A stretch of 64,000 bases of DNA from Iningainema tapete BLCC-T55 (lineage in GTDB: Bacteria; Cyanobacteriota; Cyanobacteriia; Cyanobacteriales; Nostocaceae): positions 41,085-105,084 of the forward strand of contig NZ_JACXAE010000074.1 in assembly GCF_014698965.1 (NCBI RefSeq), written 5' to 3'. The position numbers were made by a program, and so were the translations under genes. The notes below the pieces were generated by a model. The model was not told the DNA's origin, made no database searches, and saw only the letters and a program-made list of their open reading frames with translations. Positions 27,651 to 36,862 of this stretch are shown in pieces (within the stretch, counting starts at the first letter, position 1; each line of letters opens with the position of its first letter).

Positions 27651-28748
27651 ATGCATTCTGCCTCGAATGGTCGTTATCAAAGCAAACTGTTTAACTTTGT
27701 CCACAAACAGACTCGGCGCTTAAGCGAGCAGTTTGAGCGTACTATTAGACATGTGCAAGTTGCTACAACTTGGTCTTTAGAATCACTTTTATACCCGCTA
27801 CATCTACTATTACAAAAAGCTAAAGAGTCAGCAGGTAAACAACTGCGCTCAGGTAAGCAACAACCAGCTCCACCCCCATCTCACGAAAATACTTTACCCG
27901 AAATTGACCGCTTGTTAGCAAAGTTGACTGGCGATGTGACAAATAATACGCCTACGTTTACTCAGGAAACAAATTTAGAAGCGGAAGATCTTTCTTTTCG
28001 TCCTTCCCCAGCACTGGTATTTATAGACTCAGCCGTTGCCAAGTTAGAATCGACGGCGGCAATTCCGGCTTTGATTTGGGCGGCGCTGAATTTCTTTTTT
28101 GGCGATGGCATCAACCCAAAATTGACGCAAAATACATCGGAAAATATTAAAGCCGAACGCCAGATAATTTCTGGGCAGACTTCAGACAAAAAACTGTCAC
28201 AACGTCTTCCTATTGCTGTACTGGGTAGTTATACATGGCACGATAATTTAGCAGATCCTTGGTTAACTTACAGTGATTTGTTTGGTGATGAAGAGGAAGT
28301 AAGTGTAGAGCATCAAAATGTTACTTCCCCTACAAGCCCTGCTCTCACCAGCGCACCATCAGCCGATTATTCTCCTGACAATCGAGTTAACAATTTGTTC
28401 AAGTTTTTGCAACAACCAAAATCTGGTTCTGGGTTAGTGCAACACAAAAAATCAGTCCGTGACTTAACTACTACTCAGAAAAAATCTCAAGGAATTACCA
28501 CTGCACAGCAAACTGCATCTGACATTACCAATTTTACCAGTGACAGTACAGACTTATCTCCACAGCAACGTCGCCATAGTAATGTTGAAGCAAAACCAGA
28601 TTATATCGAAACAAAAGCTCATACTATTGGTTATCAAAAGCATCCTTTAGAACTAATTCTAGAATGGCTTGACCGCGCTATGCTCTGGCTAGAGGAGATA
28701 TTGGTCAAAGTTTTTTACAGATTACAGCAACTTTGGCAAGGAAAGTAA
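27651..28748 (+). CDS. Protein of unknown function
   Basis: 365 residues from ATG 27651 (MHSASNGRYQSKLFNFVHKQ). The N-terminal third is helical and basic (TRRLSEQFERTIRHVQVATT), the middle has ALVFIDSAVAKLESTAAIPA, a long Ser/Thr/Gln-rich low-complexity stretch follows (about residues 220-325), and the C-terminus is helical (LILEWLDRAMLWLEEILVKV). No signal peptide is obvious. I recognise no domain. It is divergent from the GH38 gene and its promoter must lie in the 30 bases between or inside that gene's 5' end. Confidence 0.6.
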   Translation: MHSASNGRYQSKLFNFVHKQTRRLSEQFERTIRHVQVATTWSLESLLYPLHLLLQKAKESAGKQLRSGKQQPAPPPSHENTLPEIDRLLAKLTGDVTNNTPTFTQETNLEAEDLSFRPSPALVFIDSAVAKLESTAAIPALIWAALNFFFGDGINPKLTQNTSENIKAERQIISGQTSDKKLSQRLPIAVLGSYTWHDNLADPWLTYSDLFGDEEEVSVEHQNVTSPTSPALTSAPSADYSPDNRVNNLFKFLQQPKSGSGLVQHKKSVRDLTTTQKKSQGITTAQQTASDITNFTSDSTDLSPQQRRHSNVEAKPDYIETKAHTIGYQKHPLELILEWLDRAMLWLEEILVKVFYRLQQLWQGK

Positions 28749-28761
28749 TTTATGTAATACA

Positions 28762-29127
28762 TTAGCCTAGAGTCAAAAAATTTTCTGGAAAATCAACAAC
28801 AAGCTTTCGCGTAAACAGCCAAGGTAAACCTAAAAGTACTTCAGTAATAGCATCTCCTCCAATAACAGGTATGTTGAACATCTGTCCATCTAAATTTACA
28901 GTCCCAGCGTAAATACTAAACTGTCCTTCACCAAGTGCTGTTAGCCTTGTTTCATCATTATTAACCAATTGCCATCCCAAACTTATAGCATCTTGTTTGT
29001 TAATCGCTAGCCAGTCAGTAAAACCAGTATCTAGCAGCGCATCAACTGTAATGATTAATCCATCTGACGCTACAAAGTCGATCTCAAAAAATAGTTCTCC
29101 TCTACTACTAAATTTTCCTTCTATCAA
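28762..29127 (-). CDS. Retropepsin-like aspartyl protease family protein
   Basis: 121 residues. The catalytic D-T-G signature appears in VDALLDTGFTDWLAINKQDA (Asp33), followed by the hydrophobic-hydrophobic-glycine style element TEVLLGLPWLF near residue 100. This is the layout of single-domain clan AA proteases, which dimerise to form the active site. Its start lies 9 bases after the stop of the ribbon-helix-helix-like gene on the same strand, so the pair is cotranscribed. Substrate unknown. Confidence 0.75.
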   Translation of the reverse strand: MIEGKFSSRGELFFEIDFVASDGLIITVDALLDTGFTDWLAINKQDAISLGWQLVNNDETRLTALGEGQFSIYAGTVNLDGQMFNIPVIGGDAITEVLLGLPWLFTRKLVVDFPENFLTLG

Positions 29128-29136
29128 CTCTTATAA

Positions 29137-29643
29137 CTATCCTCCGTGTGTAGTTAATTGGAATGTACAAATTAGTTTTTTTGGATGTTTTTGACGCGCT
29201 TGTTGTTGGGCTAAAGCTTTATTGGTATTAAGGAAATAATCGCCGCTATCAGGTTCAATAGCAACATACCAACCAGTATAATCTAAGTCTATTTCTGAGC
29301 AAAGCTGCTCGTATATTTGGCGAGAACGCGCAATATATCCTGGATTAGCTAACTGGGGTGAGAATTTATCTGTGTATTGCCTAATGCCAACCCAAGAAGC
29401 TGATTCTCGTCGGAGTTCAGCACTGTCAGTATGGATACCACCAGCTAACTGTTGGCGTATTCGAGCAGCCGCAGCTCTTGCATACGCCATATCACCATTT
29501 GTACGATAATATAGTTTATTTTCAGCTACTTGCTGTAGGATATCTTTTAATTCCTCTTGCAAAGTTCGACCATGCTGTTGAGCAAGAATTTCTAGTTTTT
29601 CTAAGATAATAGGGTCTAAATTTTCAATTAATACAGCACTCAT
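29137..29643 (-). CDS. FitA/ribbon-helix-helix-type N-terminus with C-terminal domain of unknown function
   Basis: 168 residues. The start MSAVLIENLDPIILEKLEIL followed by AQQHGRTLQEELKDIL resembles the Arc/FitA-type ribbon-helix-helix found in VapB-like antitoxins. The C-terminal part (YTGWYVAIEPDSGDYFLNTN, then KALAQQQARQKHPKKLICTF) is a domain I have no name for. It is the first gene of a two-gene unit with the aspartyl protease. Antitoxin-like regulation is plausible but no toxin fold is next to it. Confidence 0.65.
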   Translation of the reverse strand: MSAVLIENLDPIILEKLEILAQQHGRTLQEELKDILQQVAENKLYYRTNGDMAYARAAAARIRQQLAGGIHTDSAELRRESASWVGIRQYTDKFSPQLANPGYIARSRQIYEQLCSEIDLDYTGWYVAIEPDSGDYFLNTNKALAQQQARQKHPKKLICTFQLTTHGG

Positions 29644-29692
29644 AATTGACTCCGAAATAGTTTGAAGGAGCTGTTGACATTATAGCCATATT

Positions 29693-32170
29693 TTAATAAT
29701 CCTGTCGCACGCCACCTTCAACTGGCTTGACTTCGGAAGGATCGGAAATTGGATTGGTTCCGCCAGTCCAATTAAAGTCACTAATTCGGAAGCTGATTCC
29801 ACCTAATGCTAAATCCGGGTTGTAACGCAAGGAGATTCCGTAAGTGCGACGGCTATATTCCAGAATGTAATCAGTGCTTAAGCTTTCTCCTTTATCTAAG
29901 TTGATCGATGTTTGAAAGCTCAGGCGGAAGGGACCGTATAATTGCTGTGTAATACCTGCACTCAGAATTTTGTTATCTACATAGCGATCAAACAAAAACG
30001 GAGATAAGCCGCTATTTATACCTTGAGAATAACTAATATTGAAGGCAGTGTAGTCTAGGAAGGGTCGAGAAAAGTTACCTAATTGCCCTTCTAAACCGAT
30101 TGTACCAATCAAGGAGGATTGATTATCACCATTGCTGTAGTAACTGGTGGTACCGGTGACTCCGGCGATCGCTCGCAAGTAAGGAACCACTGGATTTGGT
30201 GTATATCGCAATCCTTCGGTAGCAGTGGGTGGTAGTGGTTTACCTTGCCACAACGTAACCCCACCGTCAATAGTTGCACTACCTTGAATCCGACTTAAAG
30301 AGATCCGACCATTATCGCTGCCTGCATCTAGTAGCAAATCGTTGCGATCTGTGTTAGCATTAATGAACTGCGCACCACCCTGATATCTCAGATTGAAACC
30401 TGTTGTTCCTAAAGGAATATTTGGAGAGGTCACCACACCACCCAAACTACTCTGCACTGTTTGATAACCAAGAGTACCATTGTAAAGGCGATCGCGATAA
30501 CTATACTCTAATGTCGCAATATGGGGATTGACACCGCCTAAACTTTGGCGCAATCGCAAAGAAGCTCTTAAATTGTCTTCTATATCACCCAAGTCGAAAC
30601 TAGTTAATAATCCAGAACCTTCTACTACAGTTTGTGGACTTAAAACTGCATTCAGTCTCGTTTTTAAACCAAATAGTGAGGGAAAATCATCAAAGTTGTC
30701 TACTGCTCTTTGGACAAAAAATTGGGGCGCGATACTCCAGCTGACATTTTCATTATTTAATATTTTAAAGCCGCGCTCAATATATAATCCTCCCCTTTGA
30801 TCGCTATCATAACCGATGGAGGCGATTGGTGGACTGACTTCTCGCTCACGACGATCAATTGTCTGCTCATCTTTAGGTATTGGTACAGAAGTACTTTGGT
30901 CAAATACTAAACGCTGTCCTTCTGTTTTAATTCTGTCAACTAAAGGTGATTCTCTGGTTAAAGTTACTTTATTTGCACGTAACTCCAGTTCTGGAGGTGA
31001 AAAGGGATCATTAGTGATGCGTACATCTTGAGCTTGCCAACCACGTGGATAAAAATCAACTCTTGCCGCTTGAAAACGTAGCCGCCTCACTTGTCCTCCC
31101 GGTTGGGGATTGGGAACATTTCTCGCGTCTACTCTACCACCGATGAGAATGTTAACTCCTCCCGGACTGGTTGCTTGCCGGGGTTGATTGTTACGAACGC
31201 GATCGCTCAACGGACGTGCTTGTACTCCTCTGGTAGTGGCAGCATCTGTTGATTGTTGAAAAGACAAATCTCGCCCTGCGGTGGGGATGAATACATCACC
31301 ACTACCGCTGAGTAGGTTACCATTATCTTGAAGAAAGTTGTAGGTAAAGCGTTGTCCGCGTAGAACTTGATCGCCTCTTGTTAAGGCGACATTTCCCTCG
31401 CCCACAGCAATTAAGTTATCTAAATTTACTTGTAAGCGATCGGCATCCACTACCGAGCCATCAAATCGCACTACCACATTCCCGGATGCTGTTACAGTCC
31501 GGCGCTGTTCGTCATATTCTTGCCGATCTGCAACTACTTCTATTACTCTTCTTGTTTCTTGGGGGTTATTTGCTGGTTGATTTTGTGGCTGTGTTGTGTT
31601 TTCTGGGGTTGCTGGTTGATTTTGTGGCTGTATGGTGTTATCTGGCGTTACTGGTTGACTTTGTTGCTCTGTTGTGGTATTGCTTGGTACTGGTTGATCT
31701 TGAGTGCGAGATTTAAATTCGATTGTAGAAGGTACTGGCTGTTGTGTCTGTTGTTGAGCGTCGAAGTCTATTTTAATTGGTTGTTGCGTGAGTTCAAATG
31801 TAGCTGATTTTTCTGTTTCAGTATCACTTGGCTGTAGAGGTGCATCAAATAAACTTTGTGCTTTTTGTTGAGATAACTCTTTGCCCCGAGCGATCGCATC
31901 GTTAAGCGCTTTTTTTTGTTCAATATTTTGAGATAAAACAACTCTTTGCTGTACGGGATAACCTATCGCCAGATTTTCTCCTAAAGACGCTGCACTTCTA
32001 GTCACCGAAACAGGCGAAAATTCAGCAGGAAAAGTTTCCGGTGTAGCGGTTTGAGATAACGCCTTAACGATGACTAACTCCTGATCCTTAGTTTCCACTA
32101 CTGAATGGGATTTGGTTTCAGTAGCAGTTGGGAGCAGATGAGGTGCGGGCGGCAGATCGGGATGAAGCAT
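29693..32170 (-). CDS. LptD/OstA-like outer-membrane beta-barrel protein (DUF3769)
   Basis: About 825 residues. A long Gln/Pro/Thr-rich disordered region (to about residue 205) precedes an OstA-like beta-jellyroll (VIEVVADRQEYDEQRRTVTA, then SGNVVVRFDGSVVDADRLQV) and a large C-terminal part with alternating polar/aromatic strands typical of a barrel (RLYNGTLGYQTVQSSLGGVV, YILEYSRRTYGISLRYNP). This layout fits the cyanobacterial LptD counterpart that places lipopolysaccharide in the outer membrane. ATG 32170 is chosen over an upstream TTG; no clear signal peptide is seen from either. Confidence 0.8.
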   Translation of the reverse strand: MLHPDLPPAPHLLPTATETKSHSVVETKDQELVIVKALSQTATPETFPAEFSPVSVTRSAASLGENLAIGYPVQQRVVLSQNIEQKKALNDAIARGKELSQQKAQSLFDAPLQPSDTETEKSATFELTQQPIKIDFDAQQQTQQPVPSTIEFKSRTQDQPVPSNTTTEQQSQPVTPDNTIQPQNQPATPENTTQPQNQPANNPQETRRVIEVVADRQEYDEQRRTVTASGNVVVRFDGSVVDADRLQVNLDNLIAVGEGNVALTRGDQVLRGQRFTYNFLQDNGNLLSGSGDVFIPTAGRDLSFQQSTDAATTRGVQARPLSDRVRNNQPRQATSPGGVNILIGGRVDARNVPNPQPGGQVRRLRFQAARVDFYPRGWQAQDVRITNDPFSPPELELRANKVTLTRESPLVDRIKTEGQRLVFDQSTSVPIPKDEQTIDRREREVSPPIASIGYDSDQRGGLYIERGFKILNNENVSWSIAPQFFVQRAVDNFDDFPSLFGLKTRLNAVLSPQTVVEGSGLLTSFDLGDIEDNLRASLRLRQSLGGVNPHIATLEYSYRDRLYNGTLGYQTVQSSLGGVVTSPNIPLGTTGFNLRYQGGAQFINANTDRNDLLLDAGSDNGRISLSRIQGSATIDGGVTLWQGKPLPPTATEGLRYTPNPVVPYLRAIAGVTGTTSYYSNGDNQSSLIGTIGLEGQLGNFSRPFLDYTAFNISYSQGINSGLSPFLFDRYVDNKILSAGITQQLYGPFRLSFQTSINLDKGESLSTDYILEYSRRTYGISLRYNPDLALGGISFRISDFNWTGGTNPISDPSEVKPVEGGVRQDY

Positions 32171-32328
32171 AGGAGAACACAAAGAACGCTAACAAACAGC
32201 TATTAAATAGTCGGAAGGAATTTTCTTCCGACTTTTGCTTTCTGCCCAGCCTACTCTAAAATAAGCTGCTGACAAGTACGCTCATACGGTAACTAATATC
32301 CGCCACAACAAGCGTTGCAGACCAGGTC

Positions 32329-32445
32329 TTATTCTAAATCTTTACGACCTGGGTTACGAGCTGGATCGTTGGATAGAAATCCAAAGAAAAATAGACCAAC
32401 AAACAAAGCAACAACTATATAAACGACGATTTTTAAAGTCAGCAT
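32329..32445 (-). CDS. psbI: Photosystem II reaction centre protein I
   Basis: 38 residues: [20 protein letters not shown], then [18 protein letters not shown]. This is the invariant PsbI sequence with one membrane helix; PsbI sits next to D1 and aids PSII assembly. A longer open frame upstream (to 32568) is not part of the family. It stands alone. Confidence 0.97.
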   Translation of the reverse strand: MLTLKIVVYIVVALFVGLFFFGFLSNDPARNPGRKDLE

Positions 32446-32568
32446 GGGGATAACTCCATTGGATATGAGTTGGCTTTCGTATCTGCGATGCAGAAAAGAT
32501 AGCCTTTTTATCTTACCCAAATCTCGACCCCTTTTAAGAAAACACAGTGTAGAATCAACTGTGAACAT

Positions 32569-32858
32569 TCTGACTAGTAGACGGGCGTTGAGCAGAATTT
32601 GTCGATTTGTTAGTGTAATTGACGTTTACTCCAGGCAGAGGTTTCCCAACTGCAACTATTTTCCTCTGCCCAAAGAACAAGATCCCCGACTTCTTCTGCA
32701 AAGTCGGGGGTCTGGAAGATAATAATATGACATGATGTAGGACGCAAAATAAATCTGATAATTGTCAAAAAATTGACCCACTGTATATCTATGTGGCTCG
32801 TGATGGTACTGCGCCTACCCTGATGCTAAAAGGCAAAACTGACATTACACGCTTAATA
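32569..32858. other. Spacer between psbI and the response regulator gene
   Basis: 290 bases. The only clear structure is the CCCCGACTT/AAGTCGGGG hairpin at 32684-32709. Short open frames across it have no coding signs. Confidence 0.4.
32684..32709. repeat. CCCCGACTT hairpin repeat
   Basis: CCCCGACTTCTTCTGCAAAG then TCGGGG folds into a 9-bp stem. The form is typical of a dispersed cyanobacterial hairpin repeat; it may also end the regulator transcript arriving from the right. Confidence 0.55.
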
Positions 32859-33698
32859 CTATCTCATTACTTCTACCCGGCAGTGCCTAAGCTGCTGATT
32901 TTCTTTTCTCCAAGTTTGGGGAGGTACTCCGTGGTGTTGACGGAACTGGCGGGAAAAATGACACGCATTTTGATATCCTAGTGCAGTGGCAATTTGTTCA
33001 ATTGTTTGGTCTGTATCTTGGAGTAAAGAACGAGCTGCTGACATCCGGCGCTTAACAATCCAGCCGTTAACAGTTTCTCCCGTTTGTTTTGCTACTCTAT
33101 TTGTTAAGTAAGCTGCTGAGTAACCTACTGCATCAGCGACATTACACAGAGTGATCCCTTGATCGTAATTAGCTTCGATATAGTCGAAAACTTCTTTAAG
33201 GTGGGGAAGAGATGGAAAAATTGATTGAGGTTCTTCTGGAACTGACGTGGATGGCGGCTGTGGTTGAGATAAGTTTTGGCAACAAGTCATGTACCAGTGG
33301 CGCATGAACATAGCTTGTTTTTCTAGACGCATTTTGATTGCTCTGAGCAATTGTGCTACTGTAGAAGGCTTAGTCAAAAAGTCGTCTGCACCCAACTCCA
33401 TACCTTTACGCATAGCAGCTTGAGAACCGCTACCGGTGAGAAATATAAAAGGAATAATTGCTGTAACAGGATCTTGACGTAGTTGAGATAAAACTTCGTA
33501 ACCATCGATATCAGGCATCATGATATCGCAAATCACTAAGTCGGGTATATGTTCTTGTGCTTGCTGGATGCCAGTATAACCATTTTCAGCACCTATGGTG
33601 AAAAAACCTTCTGCTTCTAGACCATCTAGGAACATATTGCGGCTAGTGGAGTCATCTTCGATGACTAGGATCTTTTTTGAAGTTTCGTGCACCATCAT
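32859..33698 (-). CDS. Response regulator with AraC-type DNA-binding domain, likely scytonemin regulator
   Basis: 279 residues. Receiver domain (KKILVIEDDSTSRNMFLDGL, phosphoacceptor Asp58 in LVICDIMMPDIDGYEVL, LTGSGS, and LTKPS with the conserved Lys) joined by a linker to an AraC/XylS double helix-turn-helix (about residues 180-275: GITLCNVADAVGYSAAYLTN, IEQIATALGYQNACHFSRQF). It lies 75 bases after the sensor kinase gene. A two-component pair in the same position beside scyA (NpF1277/NpF1278) is associated with scytonemin expression in Nostoc punctiforme; this assignment rests on position and domain layout. Confidence 0.85.
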   Translation of the reverse strand: MMVHETSKKILVIEDDSTSRNMFLDGLEAEGFFTIGAENGYTGIQQAQEHIPDLVICDIMMPDIDGYEVLSQLRQDPVTAIIPFIFLTGSGSQAAMRKGMELGADDFLTKPSTVAQLLRAIKMRLEKQAMFMRHWYMTCCQNLSQPQPPSTSVPEEPQSIFPSLPHLKEVFDYIEANYDQGITLCNVADAVGYSAAYLTNRVAKQTGETVNGWIVKRRMSAARSLLQDTDQTIEQIATALGYQNACHFSRQFRQHHGVPPQTWRKENQQLRHCRVEVMR

Positions 33699-33773
33699 AA
33701 TTAATTACCAATGTTTGTGTGAGTGAATAAATAACTGAACTTTATGTAGACTATTCAAGCAAGTAAAAAATAT

Positions 33774-35783
33774 CTATCGAGGACTTGTAAATTTGATTGA
33801 TGGTAATTTCACAGTGAATGTAGTACCTGTACCAACTTCACTGGTGACGGTAACTTTACCACCATGTAGTTCTACAAGGGTTTTCACAATTGATAACCCA
33901 AGCCCTGTACCTGGTATGTCATCAACATTACTACCTCGATAAAAAGGCTCGAATATTTGTTGTTGATCGACTACTGGAATACCTATACCTACATCTTTAA
34001 TTTGAAAAACTACGTTTTCATTTTGACAAGATAATTCAAACAAAACTGTACCTCCACTAGGAGAATACTTGACAGCATTTGAGAGCAGATTTGTCAAGAC
34101 ATGCTGTAGTATTTTTGGGTCTAAATAAGCGGATGTACAATTACCTTTACTGACAAAATTGATTGTTCTTTGGTTACCTACAGCTAACTGCAACTGTACA
34201 ACAAGATCACGGCAAAACTGATTGAGGTCAATTAGTCTGGGATCAAATTTTAATTTTGCTTCCTCTGCTTGTCCAAATAAGAGAATTTCATCTAGTAACT
34301 CACTGATTTGTTTAACAGCAGCTTGAATCAAATCAAGATACGAACGGTTTTTTTCTTCTGTCCATTGATGAAGATGCCGCCTGAGTAAATCAGCAGAAAA
34401 TGCCACAACATTTAACGGAGTACGGAATTGATGGCAGAGCATGGAAACAAAACGTTCTCTCAACTCGCTCAGCCGTTTTGCTTGCTCTAGGGCTAAGCGC
34501 AGTTCTGATTCTGCTTGTTTATAGTCAGTAATATCAATAGCTGTTACTAATTCAACATTTTGACTAAAATCAAGTACTTGATCAAGTACTTCTACTGTAC
34601 AAGCTAGCCAGCGCTCCTTGCCATTCTTTGTCACAATCTGCATTTCTTGATATTCACAAAAAGCTGCTCCATCTTGTTTGTGTACTTGTCGAAGTTTTTG
34701 ACTTTTGATCAGATTATCGATACTAAAGCTAAAGTTATTCAGTAATTCTTTTTTTGAATAGCCTGTAAGTATTTCTGCTGCTCTATTTACATAGCAAATA
34801 TTCCTATTTTGGATGAGAAAGATGCTTGCATCTGTTGTTTCTGCCAAAGTCCGGAATCTAGCTTCGTTGATCTTTAAGGCTTCCTCTGTTCTCTTGGACT
34901 CGGTAATGTCCCAAATGCTCCAAACTCTACCAATAGTTTTATCACCTAATTTGTGTGGTTCAGAGTAATGAGCAAAAATTCTTCCATCTTTTAATTCCAC
35001 TAAGTCGTAACTTTCTGTTTCTGACTCGATGGGCAGATCCCACACAACTCTACGAAAAAGTTCTGGATCTTTGACTTTGCTTTCAAAGAAGGCTTTTGCC
35101 TTGGGACATTTTTTGGACATGCCTACTGAACTAGGTAGTTGCCACATATCCATGAATTTTTGGTTGTAGCAAAGAACTTCTCCCTCAAAATTCACTGCAA
35201 GTATACCATTCGCAGTTGAATCAAGGGTGGAACGCAGTATCCACAGAGATGTTGCTAATTGGGATTCTGTTTTCTGATACTCTACTACTTCTTGCTCTAT
35301 GTTTAAATGTCCGTTTTTGTTCTGTAACTGTAATAAATCGCCCCTTTCCCTGACAAAAGCACAAATCAATTCTTGACCTTGCTCTTCTACGTAAGATACT
35401 TTGATTTCTACTGGAAATATCCTTCCTCCTTTTGTTCTATAACGTGATGTGCATTTTAGTGAACCTTGTTGCTTGAGCGCTCGCCATTGCTTTGACCAAT
35501 CTTGTAGTGAGAAATCTACATCTAAGTCTAGCAGTGTCATTGACAATAATTCCTGGCGAGAATACTCACTCATGCCGCAGGTTGCATTGTTGACATAGAG
35601 AAATTGTGCATTTTTTCCTAGACAGAACGCAGCTTCTTCACATTGATTAATTAGAAACATTCCATATGTCAACCCTTGCTCTTTCTGTGATGCCAATTGC
35701 ATATTAGTTTCAATAAGTCTATATTCGCCAAAGTTCATGGCTTTTTCCCATGCATCTGATTCACTCTGCTCTTCAGCCCTCAT
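33774..35783 (-). CDS. PAS-domain sensor histidine kinase, likely scytonemin sensor
   Basis: 669 residues with no membrane segments, so cytoplasmic. Three PAS domains can be outlined (about residues 45-150, 180-300 and 305-420), the second and third introduced by LDSTANGILAVNFEGEVLCY and FRTLAETTDASIFLIQNRNI. The kinase core has the H-box FVSMLCHQFRTPLNVVAFSA, N-box NAVKYSPSGG, G1 KDVGIGIP and G2 GTGLGLSIVKTLVELHGGKV. It precedes its response regulator and is divergent from scyA over a 1.08 kb spacer. The stimulus is probably UV/light or oxidative stress, by analogy with N. punctiforme only. Confidence 0.88.
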   Translation of the reverse strand: MRAEEQSESDAWEKAMNFGEYRLIETNMQLASQKEQGLTYGMFLINQCEEAAFCLGKNAQFLYVNNATCGMSEYSRQELLSMTLLDLDVDFSLQDWSKQWRALKQQGSLKCTSRYRTKGGRIFPVEIKVSYVEEQGQELICAFVRERGDLLQLQNKNGHLNIEQEVVEYQKTESQLATSLWILRSTLDSTANGILAVNFEGEVLCYNQKFMDMWQLPSSVGMSKKCPKAKAFFESKVKDPELFRRVVWDLPIESETESYDLVELKDGRIFAHYSEPHKLGDKTIGRVWSIWDITESKRTEEALKINEARFRTLAETTDASIFLIQNRNICYVNRAAEILTGYSKKELLNNFSFSIDNLIKSQKLRQVHKQDGAAFCEYQEMQIVTKNGKERWLACTVEVLDQVLDFSQNVELVTAIDITDYKQAESELRLALEQAKRLSELRERFVSMLCHQFRTPLNVVAFSADLLRRHLHQWTEEKNRSYLDLIQAAVKQISELLDEILLFGQAEEAKLKFDPRLIDLNQFCRDLVVQLQLAVGNQRTINFVSKGNCTSAYLDPKILQHVLTNLLSNAVKYSPSGGTVLFELSCQNENVVFQIKDVGIGIPVVDQQQIFEPFYRGSNVDDIPGTGLGLSIVKTLVELHGGKVTVTSEVGTGTTFTVKLPSIKFTSPR

Positions 35784-36862
35784 ACATACTTAGACCTTTT
35801 GATTTTTCACGGTTGCTTTTCAGCCCCCTCAACTACAATAGATTACCAAATATTTAAAAAAATTAATATAACTTTACAAAAGCTTTAATATAAGGAAACA
35901 CGCTTGGTTTCAAGTCAAAGATTAAATTCAGCCTAGCTTTAGCTTCCTTGTGTTGACAATAATTTATTTAAAGTGGAATTTGTAGAGGTACGCCACACGA
36001 GTTCTAGTCGTAAAGGTTCTACTTCCAACTAAAGAGTCTACAATTTACTACTAATCAAATTAGGTCTTCATTTTGACAAGTTCTCTCCCGAAGTAAACTT
36101 CTCTTAAGAGATGTAGATGGCTAAAAATGGACAATTTGAGCATATTTATGGATGACCAATTCTACCGTGGTTACTACTATTTGCTTGTACAAATATTTGC
36201 TGCTTCACTTTTGACCTCTAAATTTGTCATTAACAAAATTTAACTACTAAATTATTTTTTTTTCATCTGTCAAAAGAAACACGTTAATTTTTGTTAACCA
36301 CGTATTTTTTTTTAGTCATCCATCTAAAGAAGTAAAGTTTTGAAAATTAAGTAGGTAGCGATCGCGACAAATATTTTGATGGTGATCTAATTGCTGGTTT
36401 TTTGTTTCCATACATAAATCATTGTTTGATTTACTCTTAACTTATTTGGGTAGTTACTTAATGATTTATTAGTATAAATAAAGACTATTAAATAAGTTGT
36501 AAACTATCTAAAGACAGAATTTATTTTCAAAAGTAGAATAGGCGTTACTTTTAACACAGTTAAGTGCAAAAAAATAGATAGACCGATCAAAAGATTCTTC
36601 ATTGCCGCAGCCTGCAAAGCTTTTGTAGTCTGTATTTCATAAGCACAGCCCTAATGGTTTATCTATTACTTAGCAGTTTTTTTACTAAGGAAAAAGCTAT
36701 TCATTACCAATTCCAAGCTGTTAACCAAGCGAGTAAAAGATTGCCAAAACTAAGTGCAAGTGCAGCTTGAGTAATTTTAACAGCGAACCAGTGCTGTAAG
36801 AGGTTACCTCTGTCCGGCAACTGGCGATACCTCTCCAAGATTCAGGGAGTATGTAGAACCAA
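35784..36862. other. 1.08 kb spacer between the sensor kinase and scyA
   Basis: AT-rich non-coding stretch that must contain the divergent promoters of the kinase operon and scyA. It has poly-T tracts, one HIP1-like GCGATCGC at 36359, an AT-rich 38-codon frame at 36127-36243 with no coding support, and a palindrome plus half-site near scyA. Its length suggests extensive regulation or an unseen small RNA. Confidence 0.5.
36799..36834 (+). promoter_or_regulatory. Palindrome AGAGGTTACCTCT with ACCTCT half-site upstream of scyA
   Basis: AGAGGTTACCTCT at 36799-36811 is a perfect 6+1+6 palindrome ending 51 bases before the scyA ATG. A further ACCTCT occurs at 36829-36834, 23 bases from the start of the same word in the palindrome (36806). 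AraC-type regulators bind direct repeats about two helix turns apart, so this is a candidate site for the adjacent regulator. Confidence 0.35.

Noticed and set aside
32446..32568. N-terminal extension of psbI
   Set aside because: PsbI is 38 residues; the extension is polar and not part of the family.
36127..36243. 38-codon open frame (MDNLSIFMDDQFYRGYYY...) upstream of scyA
   Set aside because: AT-rich sequence, no ribosome site and no recognisable family; kept only as a note on the spacer.
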